DNA of 21,751 nt from Syntrophaceae bacterium UBA1163 (lineage in GTDB: Bacteria; Desulfobacterota; BSN033; UBA1163), in NCBI GenBank assembly GCA_002311635.1, contig DBZJ01000086.1, forward strand, positions 3,423-25,173. The letters are read 5' to 3'. A model generated the notes under the pieces. It was not told the origin of the DNA. It ran no database searches and saw only the letters and a program-made list of their open reading frames with translations. Below are positions 16,236-21,751 of this stretch, one piece after another. Position 1 is the stretch's first letter. Each line of letters begins with the position of its first letter. Position numbers and translations under genes: made by a program.

Positions 16236-16427
16236 GCACCAAACCCCAAACGCCTGCCTTCGCCGACGCGGCTTCGCGCAGGCAGGCCAAATACCAAGTA
16301 ATTTCCAATCGCGGAAATTCAAAATTTCAAACAAACATTTTGGCCATTAGTGATTGGAATTTGTGAATTGTTTGGGATTTGGAGATTGTAATTTGGAATT
16401 TGGACACCTCTTCTGAATGGCTCATCC
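16236..16427. repeat. Repeat-filled gap between rpiB and dCMP deaminase
   Basis: These 192 bases hold a hairpin-forming element (CCTGCCT at 16253-16259 and AGGCAGG at 16280-16286, with GC-rich inner sequence) followed by AT-rich sequence made of scattered CCAAAT, AATTTC and ATTTGG motifs that face each other as an imperfect inverted repeat (about 16287-16405). A 22-base segment at 16287-16308 recurs at 17470-17491 with two differences. No coding region or RNA gene is seen. Confidence 0.7.
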
Positions 16428-16928
16428 TTGAAAGAGAAAGAGAAAAAAAGGCTTTCTTTTCGTCGGCCCTCCTGGGAAGAATATTTCATGGATATTACTC
16501 ATCTCGTTGCCAAGCGGTCAACCTGCCTGCGAAGGCAGGTAGGGGCTGTTCTCGTCAAAGATAAAAAGATTTTGGCCACCGGTTACAATGGGGCTCCTTC
16601 CCGACTGGAACATTGTCTGGACATCGGTTGCCTCCGCGAGAAGCAGGGGATCCCATCCGGGGAACGACACGAACTCTGCCGCGGTCTCCATGCCGAGCAG
16701 AATGCGATTGTCCAAGCGGCCTACCATGGAGTGGGAATCCGCGGAGCAACTCTTTACTGTACAAACCACCCTTGTATTATTTGCTCGAAGATGATCATTA
16801 ATGCCGGAATTGAGAGCGTCGTTTATGAGGACGGCTATGCGGATGCCCTGGCCAGAGAGATGCTAAAAGAGTCAGGGATTGAAATTGAGAGGTTTAGTAG
16901 AAAAAGGAGGGCAGGGGATAGAAAGTAG
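16428..16928 (+). CDS. dCMP deaminase family protein (ComEB-like)
   Basis: This zinc enzyme family deaminates dCMP to dUMP for dTMP synthesis. The 166-residue protein has [26 protein letters not shown], the zinc/catalytic H88-A-E90 (LHAEQNAI) and P-C116-x2-C119 (PCIIC). ATGYNGAPS and [19 protein letters not shown] are typical of the ComEB/dCMP deaminase group. The TTG start at 16428 is the best option, since the next possible start, ATG at about residue 21, would cut conserved residues; no good Shine-Dalgarno is visible. A perfect 8-bp hairpin (16521-16540) lies within the conserved TCLRRQV codons and resembles intergenic repeats nearby. Confidence 0.92.
   Translation: MKEKEKKRLSFRRPSWEEYFMDITHLVAKRSTCLRRQVGAVLVKDKKILATGYNGAPSRLEHCLDIGCLREKQGIPSGERHELCRGLHAEQNAIVQAAYHGVGIRGATLYCTNHPCIICSKMIINAGIESVVYEDGYADALAREMLKESGIEIERFSRKRRAGDRK
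16521..16540. repeat. Hairpin repeat core inside the dCMP deaminase gene
   Basis: Arms ACCTGCCT (16521-16528) and AGGCAGGT (16533-16540) surround a GCGA tetraloop. The same CCTGCCT/AGGCAGG arms occur in intergenic elements at 16253-16286 and 17768-17787. Here they encode the conserved residues TCLRRQ. Confidence 0.7.
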
Positions 16929-16981
16929 AAGGGGGGTACAAAACACCACGTCCCGCCTTCCACCGACCCCGTTCGACAACT

Positions 16982-17455
16982 ATGAAATGTCCTTTCTGTA
17001 ATCATCCTGAGAGCAAAGTGGTCGATTCCCGATTGGGAAAAGACAAAGACTCCATTCGACGAAGGAGGGAGTGTCTCGGTTGCCATAAACGGTTCACGAC
17101 CAGCGAGAGGGCGGAGGACGCCCTTCCACTGGTCGTCAAGAAGGACGGGAGAAGAGAACCTTTCAATCGTCTTAAAATCTTCAACGGCCTAAAAAAAGCT
17201 TGCGAAAAGAGGCCGATCAGCATCAACGTGATCGAAAAGATTGTTAATCGCCTCGAGCTTCATTTCCAGGAAAGAGGAGAAAGAGAAGTAAAAAGCTCTG
17301 AGATCGGGGAGCGGGTGATGGAGGAACTCCATCGTTTAGACGGGGTGGCTTATGTGCGCTTTGCCTCTGTGTACAGGCAGTTCAAGGATATTCAAGAATT
17401 TATTGACGAGCTAAAGGACCTGCTTGGGAACAAGGAAGAGGCCAAGAAAAAATGA
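16982..17455 (+). CDS. nrdR: Transcriptional repressor NrdR
   Basis: NrdR represses ribonucleotide reductase genes in response to ATP/dATP. The 157-residue protein has the N-terminal zinc ribbon C3-x2-C6 and C31-x2-C34 ([28 protein letters not shown]), then an ATP-cone domain (about 46-136: [17 protein letters not shown] ... [14 protein letters not shown]). The charged C-terminal tail is slightly long. The ATG at 16982 matches the family start exactly but has no close Shine-Dalgarno. Pairing with dCMP deaminase groups deoxynucleotide functions; NrdR in front of the rib genes is a common arrangement. No NrdR box is apparent near this gene. Confidence 0.97.
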   Translation: MKCPFCNHPESKVVDSRLGKDKDSIRRRRECLGCHKRFTTSERAEDALPLVVKKDGRREPFNRLKIFNGLKKACEKRPISINVIEKIVNRLELHFQERGEREVKSSEIGERVMEELHRLDGVAYVRFASVYRQFKDIQEFIDELKDLLGNKEEAKKK

Positions 17456-17570
17456 CCAAATTCCAATCACCAAATACCAAATAATATCCAAATGCCAATC
17501 ACTGGAATTCTAAAAGAGATAAAGAATTTCATTTTGGTAATTCATGTCTGTTCATAAAATCTTTGACCCC

Positions 17571-17663
17571 GTCATGCCGGACGTGAGGAGCCTGCCCCGT
17601 ACTTGATACGGGGGCATCCAAAGAGTCTTGAAAAGACTGGATTCCGGCTTTCGCCGGAATGAC
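17571..17663. repeat. Palindromic intergenic repeat element, copy 2
   Basis: Ends GTCATGCC (17571-17578) and GGAATGAC (17656-17663) match copy 1 at 13278-13341 with one change. Inner hairpins are CCCCGTA-cttga-TACGGGG (about 17595-17613), AGTCTT-gaa-AAGACT (17624-17638) and ATTCCGGC-tttc-GCCGGAAT (17641-17660). The first hairpin keeps the CTTGA loop of copy 1 although its stem differs, with both sides changed together. Confidence 0.85.
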
Positions 17664-17743
17664 GCCTTTTCACGAAAATTTTACTTTATCGAGAGGCGCT
17701 ATCAGACATTGGTCATTGGGTTTGCACAGAAAATAGCCTGCAG

Positions 17744-17802
17744 TCTCCCTTTCCCTCTGAGGGAGAACCTGCCTGCTAGTAGGCAGGGGCGGGGTGAGGG
17801 GC
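17744..17802. repeat. GC-rich palindromic repeat abutting ribD
   Basis: TCTCCCT (17744-17750) pairs with AGGGAGA (17760-17766), and CCTGCCT (17768-17774) pairs with AGGCAGG (17781-17787), followed by GGGGCGGGGTGAGGGGC. The second hairpin shares arms with the elements at 16253-16286 and 16521-16540. It supplies the only purine-rich stretch (GAGGGG) upstream of ribD, at an unusually long distance from the start codon. Confidence 0.65.
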
Positions 17803-17815
17803 ATTGGTTGATTGA

Positions 17816-18901
17816 ATGGACGATGAACACTGGATGAGGAAAGTACTCCGCCTCGCAGAGAAAGGAAAGGGAAGGACTTCTCCCAATCCCCTGGTGGGCG
17901 CCATTCTGGTGAAAAATGGCAACGTGGTCGGCGAAGGATACCATGCGAGAGCAGGAGAGACTCATGCCGAAATCATCGCGCTCCAACGGGCAAGGGAACA
18001 AGCGAAAGGAGCCACCCTTTATATCAATCTGGAGCCGTGCACGCATTATGGAAAGACTCCTCCCTGCGCTCCCCAAGTGATTGAAGCAGGTGTGAAAAGC
18101 GTGACTATTGGCATGGAGGATCCCAACCCCTTGGTAAAGGGAAAAGGGATCGAGACTTTGAAAAAGGCGGGCCTCAACGTCCATGTGGGAATTTTAGAGA
18201 GAGAATGTCGGAAATTGAATGAAGCCTTCTGCAAGTATATCACGGCAAAAGAGCCTTTTGTGATTCTAAAGGTCGCTGCTACCCTGGACGGAAAGATAGC
18301 AACCCGGGAAGGTGATTCCAAATGGATTTCCGGACAGGCCTCACGACGTTTCGTCCATAGATTGAGGGATGAAGTCGATGGAGTTCTCGTGGGCATTGGG
18401 ACGGTATTAAGAGACGACCCGCTGCTTACAGCCAGAATCAAGGGAGGCAGAGATCCCTACCGAATTGTTCTCGATAGTCGATTGAAGATTCCAGAAGAAG
18501 CCAAAGTGGTTGGAGACTCTCCCACAAAGGTAATCATCGTCGCAACGGAGTTAGCCCCTAAAGATAAAATAGAAAGACTGGGAAAGAAAGGAGTCCGGAT
18601 TCTGATCCTCGAATCCGAAGGGGGCAGGATTGATCTGAAGTCATGTCTTTCCAAATTGGGGGAGATCGGCATGATGAGTCTTATGGTCGAGGGAGGAAAT
18701 CAGGTCAATGGATCGTTCCTCGACGAAGGTCTGATCGACAAACTTCTTCTCTTCCTTTCTCCCAAGCTGATCGGCGATCCCCAGGCACCAGGAATCTTTG
18801 GAGGAAGGGGAGTATCCAGACTTCAAGAAGCCATTCCTCTGAAAGAGATGAAAGCAAGAAGAATTGGAGAAGATATACTCTTAGAGGGCTATTTGGAATA
18901 G
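17816..18901 (+). CDS. ribD: Bifunctional riboflavin deaminase/reductase
   Basis: RibD deaminates and then reduces the pyrimidine intermediate of riboflavin synthesis. The 361-residue protein has an N-terminal zinc deaminase domain (1-143) with H50-A-E52 (THAEIIA) and C75/C84 (EPCTHYGKTPPC), then a reductase domain with LKVAATLDGKIAT, WISG, VGIGTVLRDDPLLTAR and the MVEGG loop near 286. Length is normal, so both activities are likely. The ATG at 17816 fits the family start (MDDEHWMRKVLRLAEKGKGRTSPNP); the nearest Shine-Dalgarno-like GAGGGG lies 14 bases upstream inside a repeat. ribE follows 11 bases after the stop. Confidence 0.97.
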   Translation: MDDEHWMRKVLRLAEKGKGRTSPNPLVGAILVKNGNVVGEGYHARAGETHAEIIALQRAREQAKGATLYINLEPCTHYGKTPPCAPQVIEAGVKSVTIGMEDPNPLVKGKGIETLKKAGLNVHVGILERECRKLNEAFCKYITAKEPFVILKVAATLDGKIATREGDSKWISGQASRRFVHRLRDEVDGVLVGIGTVLRDDPLLTARIKGGRDPYRIVLDSRLKIPEEAKVVGDSPTKVIIVATELAPKDKIERLGKKGVRILILESEGGRIDLKSCLSKLGEIGMMSLMVEGGNQVNGSFLDEGLIDKLLLFLSPKLIGDPQAPGIFGGRGVSRLQEAIPLKEMKARRIGEDILLEGYLE

Positions 18902-18912
18902 GGGAAAAAGTA

Positions 18913-19566
18913 ATGTTCACCGGAATCATAGAGGACAGAGGAAAGGTGATGAGGGTAGAATACCAGGGGCAAGAAAAAAGGTTGGCCATAGGGCTTCCAT
19001 CTCATTTGACAGAAGTGCAACTTGGTGATAGTATTAATGTAAATGGAGTTTGTCTCACCGTCGTTCGGAATAAGGAGCAGGTGATTGAACTTGATCTTTC
19101 CCAAGAGACTCTTGAGAGAACAGTGTTGGGAGAATTGAAGGAAGGGGACCAAGTCAATCTTGAAAGGGCTCTGAGGCTGACGGATCGCCTCGGAGGTCAC
19201 ATCGTAACCGGGCACATTGACGGGATTGGAGTGATTGTTGAAAAGAGGAAGGAAAGGGATTTCTTTCAATTGAGGCTGAAGATTCCCGAGTCCGTATCAA
19301 GGTACGTTGTACAAAAAGGATCCATCGCCATTGACGGAATCAGTCTGACGGTGAATGAACATTGGAGAGAGGAAGTTCAAATAACCTTGATTCCATACAC
19401 GATTGAGAAAACGACGCTCAAGGATAAGAAAGCCGGGGATCGAGTCAACCTGGAAGCGGACATCTTGGGAAAATACGTTGAAAAATTGATTGGCCAAAGG
19501 GATAAGAAATCCGGGGAAGTGGATCGTTCTTTCTTAATAGAGCACGGTTTTATCAAAGGAGATTGA
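18913..19566 (+). CDS. ribE: Riboflavin synthase, alpha subunit
   Basis: This enzyme dismutates two 6,7-dimethyl-8-ribityllumazine molecules to riboflavin. The 217-residue protein begins with the near-invariant MFTGIIEDRGKV and consists of two homologous barrels: SINVNGVCLTVV with GGHIVTGHIDG in the first half, SIAIDGISLTVN in the second. The frame is open upstream over the end of ribD, but the ATG at 18913 gives the family start and has AGGGG five to nine bases upstream. It is nine bases from ribBA. The symbol ribC is used for the same gene in some species. Confidence 0.97.
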   Translation: MFTGIIEDRGKVMRVEYQGQEKRLAIGLPSHLTEVQLGDSINVNGVCLTVVRNKEQVIELDLSQETLERTVLGELKEGDQVNLERALRLTDRLGGHIVTGHIDGIGVIVEKRKERDFFQLRLKIPESVSRYVVQKGSIAIDGISLTVNEHWREEVQITLIPYTIEKTTLKDKKAGDRVNLEADILGKYVEKLIGQRDKKSGEVDRSFLIEHGFIKGD

Positions 19567-19575
19567 GAGGTCCAA

Positions 19576-20787
19576 ATGATTCATAGAATTGAAGCTGCGT
19601 TAGAGGATATTCGCCACGGGAAGATGGTGATCCTGGTCGACGACGAAGACCGGGAAAATGAAGGCGATCTCACGATGGCAGCGGAGAAGGTGACGCCTGA
19701 GACCATCAATTTCATGGCGAGATACGGGAGGGGACTGATCTGTCTTTCATTGACGGACGAGAGGCTGAATGAGCTTCGTCTCCCGATGATGGTCTCTGAA
19801 AACACCTCACGATTTCAGACCGCGTTCACCGTCTCGATCGATGCGCGCAAAGGCGTGACCACGGGTATTTCAGCCGGTGACCGGGCAACCACTATCTTGA
19901 CGGCCGTGGATGAAGGCACCCAACCCGAGGATTTGGTCTCGCCCGGGCACATCTTTCCGTTAAGAGCAATGCAGGGTGGAGTGTTGGTCCGAACCGGCCA
20001 GACCGAAGGATCGGTCGACTTAGCAAGATTGGCGGGGTTGAAGTCGGCAGGCGTGATCTGCGAGATCATGAAAGATGACGGGACCATGGCCAGGATGCCG
20101 GACCTTCTGGCCTTTGCTGAGGAGCATGGACTGAAGATCGTAACTATTGCCGATTTGATCAAATATCGCCTGAGTAAGGAGTCCTTAGTCCGGAGGATTG
20201 TCACAGCCACCATCCCCACAAAATACGGGGGGGTATTTACGGCCATCGCGTATGAGAACGATGTGGATCCCTATCACCATATCGCCTTGCTGAAGGGGGA
20301 GATCAAACCTGAAGATACCGTCTTGGTAAGAGTTCACTCGCAATGCCTGACCGGGGATGTGTTCGGATCGAAGCGGTGTGACTGCGAGGAGCAACTTCAC
20401 ACAGCCATGGCCATGGTGGAGAAAGAGGGGAAAGGGGTCATCGTCTATATGAGGCAGGAAGGCAGAGGAATCGGGCTGGTCAATAAGCTGAGAGCCTACT
20501 GTCTCCAGGATATGGGAAAGGATACGGTGGAGGCGAATGAGGCTCTGGGATTCAAGGCCGATATGAGGGATTATGGGATCGGGGCTCAGATTCTCGCCGA
20601 TCTTGGTTTGCATAAGATTCGCCTGATGACAAACAATCCTCGAAAAATCATCGGCCTGCAGGGATATGGCATCGAGGTGGTCGAGAGGGTGGCCATCGAG
20701 ACAAAACCCCATCAAGAAAATATTGAATACCTCAAGGCCAAAGCGAAGAAGATGGGGCATCTGCTTTCCATCAAATCGGGAGACTAA
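19576..20787 (+). CDS. ribBA: Bifunctional DHBP synthase / GTP cyclohydrolase II
   Basis: The two starting reactions of riboflavin synthesis are joined in one 403-residue protein. The RibB domain (1-200) shows [10 protein letters not shown] (22-31), the TAFTVSIDA segment and PGHIFPLRA, and makes dihydroxybutanone phosphate from ribulose-5-phosphate. The RibA domain (about 205-403) shows the zinc ligands C257, C268, C270 ([17 protein letters not shown]), the catalytic-loop [10 protein letters not shown] and LMTNNPRK. Both domains look complete. The ATG has GAGAGG upstream. The 169-base gap after it, before ribH, is longer than the other rib spacings and carries a heptamer repeat. Confidence 0.98.
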   Translation: MIHRIEAALEDIRHGKMVILVDDEDRENEGDLTMAAEKVTPETINFMARYGRGLICLSLTDERLNELRLPMMVSENTSRFQTAFTVSIDARKGVTTGISAGDRATTILTAVDEGTQPEDLVSPGHIFPLRAMQGGVLVRTGQTEGSVDLARLAGLKSAGVICEIMKDDGTMARMPDLLAFAEEHGLKIVTIADLIKYRLSKESLVRRIVTATIPTKYGGVFTAIAYENDVDPYHHIALLKGEIKPEDTVLVRVHSQCLTGDVFGSKRCDCEEQLHTAMAMVEKEGKGVIVYMRQEGRGIGLVNKLRAYCLQDMGKDTVEANEALGFKADMRDYGIGAQILADLGLHKIRLMTNNPRKIIGLQGYGIEVVERVAIETKPHQENIEYLKAKAKKMGHLLSIKSGD

Positions 20788-20793
20788 AACCGG

Positions 20794-20849
20794 GAGTTAA
20801 GAATTAAGAGTTAAGAGTTATGAGTTTTGAGTTGCAAGTTATGCATTAT
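20794..20849 (+). repeat. Eight-copy heptanucleotide tandem repeat
   Basis: Eight consecutive 7-base units run from 20794 to 20849: GAGTTAA, GAATTAA, GAGTTAA, GAGTTAT, GAGTTTT, GAGTTGC, AAGTTAT, GCATTAT. The consensus is about GAGTTAT and copies decay toward the 3' side. It lies in the ribBA-ribH gap; the rest of the gap (20850-20956) is a GC-rich CACG-rich stretch followed by the ribH ribosome site. Confidence 0.8.
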
Positions 20850-20956
20850 GAAACAAGGAGCCCGCAGGAGGGGTTCGGGAAGATTCGCGGGTCACGAGAC
20901 ACGAATCGCGCGGCACGGACACGGTCACGTTATTTTGTTGTTGAAAGGAGAAGCGA

Positions 20957-21436
20957 ATGGTGAAGACCTTCGAGGGAAAACTGACGGCTAAGGGACTCAA
21001 ATTCGGGATTGTGTTAAGCCGATTCAATGACTTCATCGGCGAGCGACTTCTGGAAGGGGCGATGGATGCCTTACGGCGAAGCGGGGCAGAGGAGGGGGAT
21101 TGTACGGTGGCTCGGGTTCCAGGGGCCTTTGAGATTCCTCTTGCCGCCAAAAAGTTGGTCAAAAGCGGAAGGTACGACGCCATCATCTGCTTGGGTTCAG
21201 TGATCCGTGGAGCGACCCCTCATTTCGGGTACATTGCTAATGAAGTCACCAAAGGGATTGCCAGTCTCACCTTGGAAAGTGAAGTTCCCATCTCCTTCGG
21301 GGTATTGATCACCGATACCATCGAACAGGCGATTGAAAGGGCAGGGACAAAAATCGGGAACAAGGGTTTTGACGCGGCGACGTCAGCCATCGAAATGGCT
21401 AATCTCCTGAAGGAGATAGGAAAGGGTAAAGGGTAG
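20957..21436 (+). CDS. ribH: 6,7-dimethyl-8-ribityllumazine synthase
   Basis: RibH condenses the pyrimidine and dihydroxybutanone phosphate intermediates; it normally forms a 60-mer or pentamer shell. The 159-residue protein has [47 protein letters not shown] with the catalytic H89, and [11 protein letters not shown]. The ATG has AAAGGAGAAGCG upstream, a good ribosome site. nusB starts two bases after its stop, the classical ribH-nusB coupling. Confidence 0.98.
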   Translation: MVKTFEGKLTAKGLKFGIVLSRFNDFIGERLLEGAMDALRRSGAEEGDCTVARVPGAFEIPLAAKKLVKSGRYDAIICLGSVIRGATPHFGYIANEVTKGIASLTLESEVPISFGVLITDTIEQAIERAGTKIGNKGFDAATSAIEMANLLKEIGKGKG

Positions 21437-21437
21437 T

Positions 21438-21751
21438 TTGGGGAGAAGAAGAAAGTCGAGGGAGTTTGCCCTCCAGGTTCTTTATCAATTGAATATTACG
21501 AAGGAAGATGCCAATAAGGCTCTCGCCCAATTTCAGGAAAATTTTTCACCTCACGAAGAGGTGGATCCGTTTCTGAAACGGCTTGTCCTGGGTGTTTTGG
21601 AGCACGGTCGAGAGTTAGATCGGCTGATCGAGCAATACTTGGAAAATTGGCGTTTAGATCGCATCAACATGATCGACCGAAATATCCTTCGTATGGCTCT
21701 GTTTGAACTCCTCTACTGTGAAGAGATTCCTCCCAAAGTTACCATCAACGA
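21438..21751 (+). CDS. nusB: Transcription antitermination factor NusB (partial)
   Basis: The gene runs off the right edge; 104 codons are present. The translation begins MGRRRKSREFALQVLYQLNI and continues with VDPFLKRLVLGVLEHG, LDRLIEQYLENWRLDRINMI, DRNILRMALFELLYCEEIPP and KVTIN, which is the NusB fold in the right order, including the basic RNA-binding N-terminus. NusB joins the antitermination complex on rRNA leaders. The TTG start at 21438 lies one base after the ribH stop, with GGAAAGGG about ten bases upstream inside ribH. Confidence 0.95.
   Translation, partial: MGRRRKSREFALQVLYQLNITKEDANKALAQFQENFSPHEEVDPFLKRLVLGVLEHGRELDRLIEQYLENWRLDRINMIDRNILRMALFELLYCEEIPPKVTIN

Larger units (their letters stand above)
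17456..17815. other. 360-base gap filled with repeats between nrdR and ribD
   Basis: No coding region is supported. In order it holds an AT-rich repeat stretch (17456-17545) including a near copy (17470-17491) of a segment before the dCMP deaminase gene, a palindromic element (17571-17663), about 80 bases of ordinary sequence, and a GC-rich palindromic element (17744-17802) that ends 13 bases before the ribD start. No FMN riboswitch is present, and no convincing promoter was found. Confidence 0.75.

Noticed and set aside
16236..16427. CRISPR array or tRNA in the repeat-rich gap
   Set aside because: The motifs are irregularly spaced and face each other as imperfect inverted repeats; no regular spacer pattern or cloverleaf is visible.
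17700..17815. Possible FMN riboswitch before ribD
   Set aside because: The GGGGCGGGGTGAGGGG stretch superficially recalls the RFN element, but the conserved GGTGAAATTCC and ACCGGCGGT-like blocks are absent and the sequence fits a palindromic repeat.
18643..18912. N-terminal extension or ribD-ribE fusion
   Set aside because: The frame is open by chance over the end of ribD; the canonical MFTGII start with a ribosome site is at 18913.

Overview
The window looks like a chromosomal segment from an anaerobic, deltaproteobacterium-like (Desulfobacterota-type) bacterium. This rests on the gene order plsX-fabD-fabG-acpP-fabF-rpiB-dCMP deaminase-nrdR-ribD-ribE-ribBA-ribH-nusB, on a stand-alone oxaloacetate-decarboxylase-type carboxyltransferase, and on an anaerobe-like BioB. 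The assignment is inference; no rRNA or other decisive marker is present. No tRNA, rRNA, CRISPR array, transposase or phage gene was found.

Left part (1-9000), mostly minus strand and GC-rich by eye. From the left edge: the start of a small exported protein; a three-gene unit (MFS transporter, DUF2284 metal-binding protein, P-loop NTPase) headed by a clear TPP riboswitch with its own intrinsic terminator; divergent from it, bioB (biotin synthase, plus strand); convergent with bioB, cysK; a DHA2-type multidrug transporter with an operator-like palindrome inside its promoter; a coiled-coil lipoprotein; and a pyruvate/oxaloacetate carboxyltransferase without a biotin-carrier domain. The riboswitch implies that the MFS-DUF2284-NTPase unit serves uptake or use of thiamine or a precursor.

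Right part (9200-21751), all plus strand, lower GC by eye, with TTG starts and many palindromic repeats between genes. It holds a housekeeping run: YceD and ribosomal protein L32; PlsX; an acyl-CoA dehydrogenase where fabH usually sits; FabD, FabG, ACP and FabF (fatty acid synthesis); RpiB; dCMP deaminase and NrdR (deoxynucleotide supply and its control); then the complete riboflavin genes ribD-ribE-ribBA-ribH, and the start of nusB at the right edge.

Most notable points: the riboswitch-controlled cassette with two uncharacterised partner proteins and a visible antiterminator; a BioB in which one canonical [2Fe-2S] cysteine is replaced by glycine while extra cysteines appear elsewhere; the acyl-CoA dehydrogenase in the fabH slot; absence of glyA between rpiB and the deaminase, where repeats are found instead; and the abrupt change of strand, composition and repeat content at about 9.0-9.2 kb, which could be natural or an assembly join.
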